The notes: generated by a model not told the origin, from the letters alone. A DNA stretch of 33,123 bases from Verrucomicrobiota bacterium (GCA_963204975.1 CAUJJC010000309.1:1-33123), one strand, 5' to 3'; shown: positions 17,481 through 25,512, counted from the first letter of the stretch. A program made the numbers and translations.

Positions 17481-18524
17481 ATGAAACGCAATCCTGCCTG
17501 CACCATGCGCGATGTGGCTACTCATCTGGGAATCTCTCACGCCACTGTGTCTCGAGCGCTCCGCAATGATCCCCGGATCACCGCCGCCGTGAGACTCAGC
17601 GTGGTCAAAGCCGCCAACAAGCTGGGCTACAAGCGCGATCCCAAAATGGCTGCGCTCATGAGCCAGGTGCGAGCCACCAAACAACGCGCCTTCCAAGGCA
17701 CGCTAGCCTGGGTGACGGACCACGACATTACCATTCCTGAAGAACGAGCGCCCCACGATCTCTACTGGGAGTTCGCAGTGAACCGTGCCGATGAACTCGG
17801 CTACAAACTCGAGCGCTTCGCCAATGCACATCCGGGTGACTCCGCACGCATCGGAAGACGGCTGATAGCGCTGGGCATCCAGGGCGTAATCATCCAGCAA
17901 TTCAAGGCCCCATTCCATCTGCCGGACTGGAAGCTCGATTGGAAACGTTTTGCCCTGCTCCACAACGGGTCCTGCCAGACGACGCCCAGCCTGGACAGCG
18001 TGGATGCTGATGACATTGGGAATTGTGTGCAGTTGTTTGAAAAACTAAAGTTCCTCGGTCACCAGCGAATCGGCATCTGCACGACCAAGGAGATCGAGGT
18101 GGCGACCAACTACGGACTCTGCATCGCGCGCGAGCGTTTCGCCCTACGCAATCCCGGCGTGCCGGACATTCCGCCTCTTCTGCTGCCTGACCTGGGCACT
18201 TCCTCCGCCAAAGCCGCTGCCAAGTGGCTGCGCACACATCGAGTAGATGCAGTTGCCTCCCAGGTTCGCGGTATAAAGGAATTACTGGAAAGCACAGGGC
18301 GACGCGTGCCCGAGGACCTGTCTCTTGCCTACCAAGGCGTGAACCCCAAAGGAACGAATTCAGGCATGTGGCAGCGCGAGGACATCATCGCTACCGTGGC
18401 CATCGAGTCCATCATCGCAAGCGTGGAGCAGGGGCGACTGGGACTACCAGCCTCGCCCCGAATCACCATGATTCAGGGCTCCTGGCATCCAGGCACGACG
18501 TGCCGCCACGACATGGGAGACTGA
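17481..18524 (+). CDS. LacI/GalR-family transcriptional regulator
   Basis: 347 residues from the ATG at 17481; a TTG at 17457 would add eight residues that look like leader sequence. The N-terminal helix-turn-helix is clear: MRDVATHLGISHATVSRALR (residues 9-28), followed by the second part of the domain ending GYKRDP. PKMAALMSQVRA fits the start of the hinge. The rest (about 60-345) resembles the periplasmic-binding-protein-like effector domain, with DSVDADDIGNCVQLFEKL and FLGHQRIGICT at the positions where GalR proteins have the ligand-contacting D and GHRRI segments. The effector is probably a sugar or sugar derivative, but this cannot be read from sequence. It diverges from the large FnIII-domain gene, a likely target, and its TGA abuts the stop of the convergent oxidoreductase gene. 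No Shine-Dalgarno precedes the start. Confidence 0.88.
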   Translation: MKRNPACTMRDVATHLGISHATVSRALRNDPRITAAVRLSVVKAANKLGYKRDPKMAALMSQVRATKQRAFQGTLAWVTDHDITIPEERAPHDLYWEFAVNRADELGYKLERFANAHPGDSARIGRRLIALGIQGVIIQQFKAPFHLPDWKLDWKRFALLHNGSCQTTPSLDSVDADDIGNCVQLFEKLKFLGHQRIGICTTKEIEVATNYGLCIARERFALRNPGVPDIPPLLLPDLGTSSAKAAAKWLRTHRVDAVASQVRGIKELLESTGRRVPEDLSLAYQGVNPKGTNSGMWQREDIIATVAIESIIASVEQGRLGLPASPRITMIQGSWHPGTTCRHDMGD

Positions 18525-18527
18525 TCA
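18522..18527. other. Abutting stop codons of convergent genes (TGATCA)
   Basis: The TGA of the LacI-type gene occupies 18522-18524 and the complementary TCA of the oxidoreductase stop occupies 18525-18527. There is no base between the two genes, so neither can have a terminator outside coding sequence and their transcripts must overlap. Confidence 0.9.
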
Positions 18528-19778
18528 AACTTTCGGCTCCCAGCCGGGGCGATACTCGCGGCCCCAGTAGAGCTTCACGGCTTCATCGTCACCGACGATC
18601 TTCTTCGTCTTCGGATCGAAGTGAATCGTGCGTCCGCTGCGCCAGGCGATGTTGCCCAGGTGGCAGAGCAGGGTGCTCTTCTGCCCTTCCTCGATATCGG
18701 AGTTGGGCTTTGCCTTGCCGAGGATGCTGTCGATGAAATTTTGGAAGTGCAGCACATCACTGGCCGGGCCGTTCTGCTTCTCGACCTCCTTGCCCTTCAT
18801 GTCGTAAATCGTATAACCGCTCCCACCACTGATCGCGAGGCAGCCGCCGTCGCCGTAGAACTCAACGAACTCGGGCTTGTCATGGGCGCGTGGGTTGCAA
18901 CTGCTGCAATCCCAGGCAGCGCCATTCTTGCCGAAGTCAAAGGTAACCACACCGCTGTCAGGTGTCTCCTGCGCATCATCAAAGTGGTATCGACCTCCTA
19001 CATACGCGACCGTCAGGGGATACTCGGCACCAAGCCCCCAGCGAACGAGATCAAGACCATGTGGACCATTGTTTGCTAGTTCTCCCCCGCCCCAGTTCCA
19101 CTTCCAGTGCCAGTCGTAGTGGACGTATTTCGCCACATCATCACGGAGCGGAGCGGGTCCTTGCCACAAGTCGAGATCGACATGCGCACCTGGCTTTTGA
19201 TCGCCTGCTCCGATGATTTTGCGTGTGTTGTTGTAGGAACTGCGGCCATACGTGACCTTGCCGATTACACCTTCACGAAGGCGCTGCATTGCCTCGCGAA
19301 CGAAAGGATAACTGCGGCGCTGATTGCCCATCATGACGACGCGTTGCGCCTTGCGTGCGGCCTGGACCATGAGTTCGCCTTCGTTCGCATTGTGGCTGCC
19401 AGGTTTTTCGACATACACATGCTTACCAGCGGCACAGGCAAGGATCGTGGCCGGGGCGTGCCAGTGATTCGGGAGGGCGAAAGTGACGGCGTCGAGGTCC
19501 TTCTGCTCCAGGAGTTTGCGGAAGTCCGTGAAGGTCTGCGGGGCCTTGCCGGAGATCTTTTGCACCATTTCCACACCCTTCGACATACGCCCTTCATCCA
19601 ACTCACAAAGATACGCGACCTCGACGTTCTCGCACTTCAACAGCGCAGAAACATGGCCCATGCCACGCCCGAGCCCGCAGACGGCAATCCGAACTTTATT
19701 GTTGGCAGCATCAGCCGCGCGGAGCGTGCCCAACGCGGCAGTGGAAAGAGCAGTGGTAGTGAAGGTGCGACGGTTCAT
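18525..19778 (-). CDS. Gfo/Idh/MocA-family oxidoreductase with Tat signal
   Basis: 417 residues from the ATG at 19778; an ATG four codons upstream (19790) is equally possible. The N-terminus MNRRTFTTTALSTAALGTLRA is a twin-arginine export signal, so the folded protein with bound cofactor is probably moved to the periplasm. The Rossmann NAD(P)-binding motif is VRIAVCGLGRGMGHV (29-43). The family signature EKP is at 124-126 within HVYVEKPGSHN, and a conserved GGGELANNGPHGLDLVRW segment is at 230-247. The family oxidises or otherwise transforms sugars and polyols; Tat-exported members are numerous in Verrucomicrobia and Planctomycetes and their substrates are mostly unknown. The gene is divergent from vapB and convergent with the LacI-type gene, to which it may be functionally linked (inference). 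Confidence 0.88.
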   Translation of the reverse strand: MNRRTFTTTALSTAALGTLRAADAANNKVRIAVCGLGRGMGHVSALLKCENVEVAYLCELDEGRMSKGVEMVQKISGKAPQTFTDFRKLLEQKDLDAVTFALPNHWHAPATILACAAGKHVYVEKPGSHNANEGELMVQAARKAQRVVMMGNQRRSYPFVREAMQRLREGVIGKVTYGRSSYNNTRKIIGAGDQKPGAHVDLDLWQGPAPLRDDVAKYVHYDWHWKWNWGGGELANNGPHGLDLVRWGLGAEYPLTVAYVGGRYHFDDAQETPDSGVVTFDFGKNGAAWDCSSCNPRAHDKPEFVEFYGDGGCLAISGGSGYTIYDMKGKEVEKQNGPASDVLHFQNFIDSILGKAKPNSDIEEGQKSTLLCHLGNIAWRSGRTIHFDPKTKKIVGDDEAVKLYWGREYRPGWEPKV

Positions 19779-19836
19779 CGTTTGATCCATACGCCCAAAA
19801 GAAGAGAAACTTTTGAGAGCGAGGGAAAAACACTTG

Positions 19837-19862
19837 CCATATCGAATATGGATGGTAGCCAT
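19837..19862. promoter_or_regulatory. Tandem palindromes before vapB, candidate VapBC operator
   Basis: Two inverted repeats lie side by side: CCATAT and ATATGG around CGA (19837-19851), then ATGG and CCAT around TAG (19852-19862). TATGG (19847-19851) can also pair with CCATA (19859-19863). They end six bases before the vapB start. VapB-VapC complexes usually bind such repeats to repress their own promoter. The site lies in the divergent region shared with the oxidoreductase gene. Confidence 0.55.
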
Positions 19863-19867
19863 ACCCA

Positions 19868-20170
19868 ATGAAGATGACATTGCACATTGACGACGACTTG
19901 TTAGACAGAGTCGTCAAAGCCTATGGCTGGGAAACCAAAACCGAAGCCATCCATAACTCGTTGAGAGAAATGGACCGGCTCGCACGGTTGCGGGAGTTCG
20001 GACGGAATGGCTTGGGATTGACCACGGCTGAATTGACCAGCGCCTATTCAGATGACAATGACCCTGACTGGGGGTTCGTCAGGCCGGTATCCAGCGCACC
20101 AGCGCTCTCGATGGTCGCTGAGACGCCCGTCACTTACAAAGCAGCGATCTCAAAGCGGAGGAAGAAGTGA
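19868..20170 (+). CDS. vapB: VapB-family antitoxin (type II toxin-antitoxin)
   Basis: 100 residues, start ATG 19868 (an ATG two codons later is possible). The N-terminal MKMTLHIDDDLLDRVVKAYG followed by ETKTEAIHNSLREMDRL matches the ribbon-helix-helix-type DNA-binding segment of VapB antitoxins. The C-terminal half, ending in basic SKRRKK, would be the flexible part that covers the toxin. At 100 residues it is somewhat longer than many VapB proteins. The stop codon overlaps the vapC start by one base (TGATG), a typical antitoxin-first arrangement. Palindromes just upstream suggest autoregulation. No Shine-Dalgarno precedes it. Confidence 0.82.
   Translation: MKMTLHIDDDLLDRVVKAYGWETKTEAIHNSLREMDRLARLREFGRNGLGLTTAELTSAYSDDNDPDWGFVRPVSSAPALSMVAETPVTYKAAISKRRKK
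20157..20161 (+). promoter_or_regulatory. Shine-Dalgarno of vapC inside vapB
   Basis: GGAGG lies eight bases before the vapC ATG at 20170 (five before an in-frame GTG at 20167). It is one of only two strong ribosome binding sites seen in the window and fits independent or coupled translation of the toxin. Confidence 0.7.
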
Positions 20171-20583
20171 TGTTCATCGGTCCTGTCATCATTGATTCGT
20201 GCGCCTTCATAGGCCTGCTCCGCAACGGCCTTGATCCTGCGCAGGTGCTGCTCACACACTTCGATCCCACGGATTTACACACCTGCGGGATGATCCGAGT
20301 GGAAGTGCTGCGTGGCGTTCGGGTGGAAAAAGTCGCGAAGCGCTTGGGCGAATTCATGGACGTGATGTGCAACGTGCCCGCCGACAACCGCCTATGGAAT
20401 GAAGCCGCAGTCCTGGGGCGAAAGCTGGGTGCGATGGGCGTCACGATGCATGGACCGGATCTGATCATCAGCACCTGCGCGATGCACGCGGGTGCCACCG
20501 TAGTCACCCACGATGCGGACTTCACCCGTGTGCCGGGATTGCGTGTGATTTCGCCGCCATGGATGGGACCGACTCCGCGCTGA
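20170..20583 (+). CDS. vapC: VapC-type PIN-domain ribonuclease toxin
   Basis: 137 residues. PIN-domain acidic residues are in place: D9 (VIIDSCAFIGLL), E45 (MIRVEVLRG), D97 (HGPDLIIS) and D115 with D117 (THDADF). Together they would bind Mg or Mn for RNA cleavage. The length is normal for VapC. It is translationally coupled to the antitoxin by a one-base overlap; ATG 20170 was preferred to GTG 20167 because both share the same Shine-Dalgarno and ATG is the stronger start. VapC toxins cleave tRNA or rRNA and are neutralised by VapB; the RNA target here is unknown. The gene is intact, so the pair is probably active. Confidence 0.88.
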   Translation: MFIGPVIIDSCAFIGLLRNGLDPAQVLLTHFDPTDLHTCGMIRVEVLRGVRVEKVAKRLGEFMDVMCNVPADNRLWNEAAVLGRKLGAMGVTMHGPDLIISTCAMHAGATVVTHDADFTRVPGLRVISPPWMGPTPR

Positions 20584-20595
20584 GCTTTGATCTGA

Positions 20596-20943
20596 TCACG
20601 GATCTCCTCGATAGGCGCGCCGATACTCGGCCAGCATCCGCTCTTCGTCGGGCGTGAGCACTACCTTGGGGCGTCGTCCGGGACCGTTTTCGAATTCACG
20701 GAGGAAATCGCGCTCAGCAGAGGTGAGTCTGTCGTTTTCTTGTTTGGTTCGATCAGGCCGGATGATAACAAAAATGATTGCGCCGATAATCCCTGCGAAG
20801 ATCACGACAAGCACCCAGACGATTTTATCACTCCCGGAAGGCATCTGCAGCGCCTTGACTAAAATGACGATCCAAAAAGCGACGGAGCACGCAGCGAGCA
20901 GATAGAAGCAACCAAAGAGTAAATTGATAACGTGGTTGTTCAT
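20596..20943 (-). CDS. Small PLDc_N-domain membrane protein
   Basis: 115 residues with two membrane segments (about 7-31 and 40-62). The second, WVLVVIFAGIIGAIIFVIIRPD, is typical of the PLDc_N (phospholipase D/nuclease N-terminal) domain, which also occurs alone in small proteins of unknown role. The cytoplasmic tail is charged and helical (about 65-115). The gene is convergent with vapC, 12 bp apart, and sits downstream of the OsmC gene on the same strand after a 70-bp gap. No function can be assigned. Confidence 0.7.
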   Translation of the reverse strand: MNNHVINLLFGCFYLLAACSVAFWIVILVKALQMPSGSDKIVWVLVVIFAGIIGAIIFVIIRPDRTKQENDRLTSAERDFLREFENGPGRRPKVVLTPDEERMLAEYRRAYRGDP

Positions 20944-21013
20944 ATCGTAAGCGAATCAGAAACAGTGTTTCCGCCAATGACAACTGGCAGAGCACAGGTT
21001 CCCATCACCATTA

Positions 21014-21427
21014 TCACTCACCATTCCACACAAACGTCACCGGCTTGTCAATGTCCGGGTGAACGCTGTGGGCCACGGGGCAGCCATGCGCAGAGGCCTC
21101 AAAGAGTGACCGCTCGGGATGATTGGCAGGCAAGGGCAACTCAATGGTCACGGGCAGCCGAACGATGCGTCGAGGAGAGTCGGCGCTCATGTGTTTCTCC
21201 ACACGCACTTTCATGCCGCCGATGTCGAGATTCTTTCTCTTCGCCACAATGCCGATGATCGTGGCCATGCAGGTGCCCAGCGCGGTGGCGACGAGGTCGG
21301 TGGGTGAGAAGGACTCGCCTTTGCCATGGTTATCCACCGGGGCATCCGTGACGAGGTCGCGTTTCGAGGGACCGTGAACGGCGTGGCAGCGGAGGTCGCC
21401 CTGGTAGTCGATGGTGATTTCAATCAT
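21014..21427 (-). CDS. OsmC-family peroxiredoxin-like protein
   Basis: 137 residues from the ATG at 21427, which overlaps the upstream stop by four bases (ATGA); a longer in-frame version would add non-conserved residues lying inside the upstream gene. The two redox cysteines of the OsmC/Ohr fold are C53 (ALGTCMATIIG) and C116 (AHGCPVAHSVH). SFSPTDLVATALG is the usual lead-in to the first one. Family members reduce organic hydroperoxides; many stand-alone OsmC proteins have unproven substrates. It is the last gene of a three-gene minus-strand operon. Confidence 0.88.
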   Translation of the reverse strand: MIEITIDYQGDLRCHAVHGPSKRDLVTDAPVDNHGKGESFSPTDLVATALGTCMATIIGIVAKRKNLDIGGMKVRVEKHMSADSPRRIVRLPVTIELPLPANHPERSLFEASAHGCPVAHSVHPDIDKPVTFVWNGE

Positions 21428-22338
21428 GGCTTGGATGGTGAACGAGGTGCCAGCGGGGCACCGAAGTGAGTCTTGAACCACACGGGAAGAATGTCCGTGA
21501 GGGCATCAACGAATCGCAGCCGATGCTCGTGCGTGTCGCGGACGCCTACCCAGGGGCACTCGATCTGCAAGGCGCTAATCGTTCCACCGAGGCGACTGCC
21601 GTGGGTGTCTGTGTTGTAGCCACCACGGAAGTAGAGTTCTCCTTCTTTGGGCGCAGGCACATCTGGACTTGGAACCGACGCATAACCACGAGCCTGGAGC
21701 ATACCGCCGAGACTGGAGGGACCGCGGAGCAGTTCGCCAAAGCTCGCAGGTGATCGCTGATCCAGCTCTCGAATACTCGAAGCACGAACCACCAGGCTCG
21801 CCTTTTCCAGCGTTGCGTCGTTCTCACGCAACTTCTCAGCCGAAATCATGTAGCCCAGTTCAACTCGCCCCTCGAGATGCCTTTGCCCATGCAGGTCAAT
21901 ATAGAGTCCCACGCCGAAGCGCTCGTTCACCTGCGCCTTGGCCTTGCCGATGAATCCCTGCCAGTTTCGCCAAGTCTGCTCAGCAAGGGGATCGCCCTGC
22001 GCGGCCTCGACGATCTCGCGATTGGGATCCAGCTTGGACCGATGGATCAGGGCGAGCACCATGCTGGGCGTGCCTCCTGTTTTTTTCAACAAGGCCTCAC
22101 GAATCAATCGCGCCATTTCCTGAGTCCCTGAATCCTGATCGGTTACGCCATAAGTGCGATCTTTGATAGCCTGAGGCTTGAGCGAGCCGCCATGCGGTGC
22201 GCCGATGATGAGGGGCAAATCGCCGGGAATGTATTCTACGAGCCCATTCGAATCGAACTGCCGCCCTGCGGGCTCTTCGCCGTGGACATAAAAACCGACG
22301 AGGACTGTGACGAGGCAACAAACAGACTGGCAGCGCAT
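21424..22338 (-). CDS. N-formylglutamate amidohydrolase-like secreted protein
   Basis: 304 residues, starting with a probable signal peptide (CLVTVLVGFYVHGEEPAG; the alternative is a lipoprotein with an atypical lipobox). Motifs resemble the FGase (PF05013) fold: LIIGAPHGG (43-51) and ALIHRSKLDPNRE (96-108), then LYIDLHGQRH (145-154), YNTDTHGSRLGG (241-252) and LQIECPW (257-263). The histidines and acidic residues in these motifs probably hold a zinc ion, as in carboxypeptidase-like amidohydrolases. Classical N-formylglutamate amidohydrolase is cytoplasmic in histidine degradation; an exported member without other hut genes nearby probably has another amide substrate. The gene starts 23 bp after the MBL-fold gene and overlaps the OsmC gene by ATGA. 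Confidence 0.7.
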   Translation of the reverse strand: MRCQSVCCLVTVLVGFYVHGEEPAGRQFDSNGLVEYIPGDLPLIIGAPHGGSLKPQAIKDRTYGVTDQDSGTQEMARLIREALLKKTGGTPSMVLALIHRSKLDPNREIVEAAQGDPLAEQTWRNWQGFIGKAKAQVNERFGVGLYIDLHGQRHLEGRVELGYMISAEKLRENDATLEKASLVVRASSIRELDQRSPASFGELLRGPSSLGGMLQARGYASVPSPDVPAPKEGELYFRGGYNTDTHGSRLGGTISALQIECPWVGVRDTHEHRLRFVDALTDILPVWFKTHFGAPLAPRSPSKP

Positions 22339-22361
22339 GGCGAGGTGAAGACGTGGATAGC

Positions 22362-22985
22362 TTACAAGTCTTGCAAATACGGGTTCTCGGCCCGCTCGAT
22401 TCCAATCGTTGTTTCGGGACCATGCCCTGGAAAAACGCGAACGTTATCTGGCAAAGGCAGCAGCTTGGTCGTGATCCCTGCGAGAAGTAATTCGAGCCCA
22501 CCCCCAGGGAAATCGGTGCGCCCAATGCCATCGGCAAAGAGAACATCCCCGCCAAAGAGCAGCCCCTCAGACTCGGAATAAAAACACAGGCTGTCGGGCG
22601 AATGCCCAGGCACATGCAGCAATTGCCAGTCCATCCCGGCCACGCTGAGGCTCCCCCGCCCTTCCAGAAGTTCGTCCACTTGGTAGGGCTCCACCGACAG
22701 CCCCATGCCTGTGACTGCGCCAAATAGATCTTCCAAAGTTAAGGCCCTGGAGTGCCCCGTGAAAGCGTAGATCGGGCACCCATGCTCCCTCTTCAACCGG
22801 GCCGCATCCTGCACATGATCGAAGTGCTGATGCGTCAGCAAGAGCGCCGCGATTCGCACCTTCCGCGCTGCCAGCCAGTCCGTGAACCCCTCAGGGGCAT
22901 CGACCGCAATGACGCCTGCGTCACCCTCCAAGAGCCAACCATTAGTCTGCGCGATACCGCCAGTGAAGTAAGAGAGCCTAAACAT
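22362..22985 (-). CDS. MBL-fold metallo-hydrolase (glyoxalase II-like)
   Basis: 207 residues from the ATG at 22985, chosen because GGAGG lies five bases upstream; a TTG at 23024 would add 13 residues and has no such site. The metal-binding motif is THQHFDH (51-57), with further ligands H128 (VPGHS), D147 (FGGDVLF) and H188 (FPGHG). GRTDFPGGG is typical of the glyoxalase II and persulfide dioxygenase-like branch. No signal peptide is present, so it is cytoplasmic. It is the first gene of an operon with the amidohydrolase-like and OsmC genes, and diverges from the protease gene. Substrate is not determined. Confidence 0.85.
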   Translation of the reverse strand: MFRLSYFTGGIAQTNGWLLEGDAGVIAVDAPEGFTDWLAARKVRIAALLLTHQHFDHVQDAARLKREHGCPIYAFTGHSRALTLEDLFGAVTGMGLSVEPYQVDELLEGRGSLSVAGMDWQLLHVPGHSPDSLCFYSESEGLLFGGDVLFADGIGRTDFPGGGLELLLAGITTKLLPLPDNVRVFPGHGPETTIGIERAENPYLQDL

Positions 22986-22990
22986 TCCAG

Positions 22991-22995
22991 CCTCC
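22991..22995 (-). promoter_or_regulatory. Shine-Dalgarno of the MBL-fold hydrolase gene
   Basis: GGAGG on the minus strand, separated by five bases from the ATG at 22985. It decides the start against the upstream in-frame TTG. Confidence 0.75.
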
Positions 22996-23050
22996 AGGTA
23001 GTCTGAAAGCGTTGGACTTTTCAACCCTCAACCGCCAAAATTCGACTTTG

Positions 23051-23073
23051 TGTGTCGTTATTTCATCGACACA
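23051..23073. promoter_or_regulatory. Inverted repeat before the protease gene
   Basis: TGTGTCG and CGACACA form a perfect 7-bp inverted repeat around nine bases, ending 21 bp before the protease start. It could be an operator or an mRNA hairpin near the ribosome entry site. There is no T-tract, so it is not a terminator. Confidence 0.35.
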
Positions 23074-23094
23074 AGCCCCCGGCACCCCATTTCC

Positions 23095-25398
23095 ATGACA
23101 TCACGTTCTCTGCACCTCATCGTGGCTGCGCTGGTCTCTCTGACCACTCTCGCATCTCCAGCCCGCGCGGACACCGACTTCGGCCAGGTCGCCATCTACG
23201 TGGCCCGAATGCTGGAGAACACGCACTACTCGAAGCGCGAGTTCGACAACGAGATGTCCGAGAAGCTCCTCGAAAACTACCTCGATTACCTCGATCCTCG
23301 TCACAACTTCTTCACCCAGGACGACGTGGATCTCTTCCGCAAGGACTACAAAGAGACTCTCGATGATTACGTCATGCTGCGGGACATCTCGCCAGCCATC
23401 AAGATTTACGACACTTACAAGCTGCGTGTGAAGGAGCGCGTGGACTTCGCCCGCAAGCTGCTCGAAAAGCCCGCCTTCACTTTCGATTCTGATCGCACGG
23501 TGGACCTCAAGCGCGAGAAGCTCCCATGGCCCAAAGACAAAGCAGCCTCTGACGAACTCTGGTCCAAATTGATCGAGTCCGAAATGCTTCAGGAGCACAT
23601 GATCGAGCAGGCAAAAATCGAGAAGGAAGCCAAGAAGGCCAAGAAAAAGGAAGAAACCAAGGGCGACGGCACCGCTTCCTCGAACGAGAAGAAAGACGAG
23701 GCCGCCAAGAAAGATAAGGAAGAAGAGGAGAAGGCCGAAGTGCGCCTCGTGAAGGATTACGAGCGCCTCCAGGAGACCATCGACAAGAACACCACCGAAG
23801 ATGTGGTGAACTACTTCCTCTCCTGTCTCGCCACGGCTTACGATCCGCACACGGAATACATGAGCCCGACCGAGATGGAGAATTTCAACATCCAGATGAA
23901 GCACCAACTCTTCGGCATCGGTGCATTGCTCGGCATCAAGGATGATGTGGCCGAGATCCAGGGTATCATCGTCGGCGGTCCGGCTGACAAGCAGGGCGAA
24001 CTCAAGCTCAACGACCAGGTCATCTCCGTCGCTCAGGGCGACTCCGAGTGGGTTTCCACCAAAAAGATGCCTCTGAACAAGATCGTCGAAATGATTCGCG
24101 GCAAGCAAGGCACCACGGTCAATCTCAAGGTTCGCCCCGCAGATGACCCTACCACGACCACGGAAATCAGCATCGTCCGTGGTGAAGTCGCCCTGAAGGA
24201 CAAGCTGGCCAATGCTGAGTTGCTCCAGACTCCATCAGCTCAAGGCAAGCCCCTCAAGGTGGGCTGGATCAATCTCTCGTCTTTCTACGCCGACATGCAG
24301 GATGGCAAGGTCAGCACCACGGCCGATGTGGAGCGCCTGCTCCGCCGCCTGATGAAGGAAGGGATCGAAGGCCTCGTCTTTGACCTCCGTGGCAATGGTG
24401 GAGGCTCCCTGGAGGAAGCCATTCGCCTCACAGGTCTCTTCATCCCCTCGGGCCCTGTGGTCCAGGTCAAGGACTGGAAAGATGAGGTGTCCTTCCGCGA
24501 GTGCTCGAATGCTCGCCCTCTTTATGACGGCCCCCTCATTGTCCTCACCGATAAGGCCAGCGCTTCTGCCAGCGAGATTTTCGCCGCCGCTCTTCAAGAC
24601 TACCGCCGCGCTGTCGTGATCGGCGACAAGAGCACCTATGGCAAGGGCACCGTCCAGACCATCCAGGAAGTCGAGCGCTTCATGCCTTTCTTCGCCGACA
24701 AGAGCCGCGCCGGTAATCTCAAAGTGACCATCCAGAAATTCTACCGCATTGCCGGTGGCTCAACGCAGCTCAAGGGCGTCGTGCCTGATTTGCAACTCCC
24801 CTCGCTTCGGGATGCCATGGACTTCGGCGAAGGCTCGCAGAAGAATGCCTTGCCTTACGACGAGATTCAGCCCTTGCCTTACACCACGTTCCGCAAGGAC
24901 CCCTTCCCCGTCGATGAACTCCGCGCCCGCATGGACAGCCGCGTGAAAGGGAATCCCGACTTTGCTTACATCCAAGATGAAGCCGACCGTCTCAAGAAGC
25001 GCCTGGAGCGCGACACCGTGTCTCTCAATCAGAAGACCCGCGAGCAGGAGCGCAAAGAGAATGAAACCCGCCGTGACAAGTATGAGGAAGACCGCGAAGC
25101 ACGCGCCAAGGCTGTCGCTGAGAAACTCAAAGCAGACACCTTCAAGATCTACCACCTCACGCTAGACAATGTGGATCAGGCCGAACTCGTCCCCGAATCC
25201 GCCTTCACGCTGGAGCAGAGCACCGGCATCAGGTCTTCCAAGCGCAAAGGCGATGACGAAGAGGACACTGGCCCTGAGTCCACCAAGTTCCCTTACGGTA
25301 TCGAGCCTACCAAGCTCGAAGCGATCAATGTCATCCGCGACATGATTGACCTCGGCAACGGCGCTCCCGCCACGGCTAAGACCGAAGAGAAGAAATAG
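23095..25398 (+). CDS. prc: Tail-specific (C-terminal processing) protease, family S41
   Basis: 767 residues from the ATG at 23095, which places a signal peptide (RSLHLIVAALVSLTTLASPARA) at the N-terminus; the protein acts in the periplasm. An N-terminal helical domain with YLDYLDPRHNFF is typical of Prc/Tsp. The PDZ domain is at about 270-350 and the S41 protease core at about 385-570. By comparison with Escherichia coli Tsp (S430, K455, Q459), the catalytic residues are S491 in DKASASASEIF, and K517 and Q521 in STYGKGTVQ. A DUF3340-type C-terminal helical region (about 590-700) follows. A Lys/Glu-rich, probably coiled-coil insert occupies about 170-220. Family members degrade proteins by recognising non-polar C-termini and help control peptidoglycan hydrolases. 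The gene stands alone, followed by a strong terminator. Confidence 0.93.
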   Translation: MTSRSLHLIVAALVSLTTLASPARADTDFGQVAIYVARMLENTHYSKREFDNEMSEKLLENYLDYLDPRHNFFTQDDVDLFRKDYKETLDDYVMLRDISPAIKIYDTYKLRVKERVDFARKLLEKPAFTFDSDRTVDLKREKLPWPKDKAASDELWSKLIESEMLQEHMIEQAKIEKEAKKAKKKEETKGDGTASSNEKKDEAAKKDKEEEEKAEVRLVKDYERLQETIDKNTTEDVVNYFLSCLATAYDPHTEYMSPTEMENFNIQMKHQLFGIGALLGIKDDVAEIQGIIVGGPADKQGELKLNDQVISVAQGDSEWVSTKKMPLNKIVEMIRGKQGTTVNLKVRPADDPTTTTEISIVRGEVALKDKLANAELLQTPSAQGKPLKVGWINLSSFYADMQDGKVSTTADVERLLRRLMKEGIEGLVFDLRGNGGGSLEEAIRLTGLFIPSGPVVQVKDWKDEVSFRECSNARPLYDGPLIVLTDKASASASEIFAAALQDYRRAVVIGDKSTYGKGTVQTIQEVERFMPFFADKSRAGNLKVTIQKFYRIAGGSTQLKGVVPDLQLPSLRDAMDFGEGSQKNALPYDEIQPLPYTTFRKDPFPVDELRARMDSRVKGNPDFAYIQDEADRLKKRLERDTVSLNQKTREQERKENETRRDKYEEDREARAKAVAEKLKADTFKIYHLTLDNVDQAELVPESAFTLEQSTGIRSSKRKGDDEEDTGPESTKFPYGIEPTKLEAINVIRDMIDLGNGAPATAKTEEKK

Positions 25399-25428
25399 TT
25401 CGCAAGCCGACCTCGGCAGCGTCATTTG

Positions 25429-25457
25429 AAAGCCAGGCCGTCATCGGCCTGGCTTTT
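25429..25457 (+). terminator. Intrinsic terminator after the protease gene
   Basis: AAAGCCAGGCCG and CGGCCTGGCTTT form a perfect 12-bp stem around the loop TCAT, ending in a T run (TTTT) and then CCATTTT. It starts 30 bp after the protease stop. Confidence 0.92.
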
Positions 25458-25512
25458 CCATTTTCGATTCCCTCGTCGGTGAGTCGATGTGCGCAACCCC
25501 CACCCTTTCCCA

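Noticed and set aside
17370-17696. N-terminal extension of the FnIII-domain protein
   Set aside because: It overlaps the divergent LacI-type gene and lacks a leader; the ATG at 17369 starts a clear signal peptide.
23051-23073. Terminator for the minus-strand MBL operon or for an upstream gene
   Set aside because: No gene ends here on either strand and no T-tract follows the hairpin.
23101-24108. Minus-strand frame of 335 codons opposite the protease gene
   Set aside because: It mirrors the prc coding sequence and shows no family motifs; the plus-strand protein has all catalytic residues.
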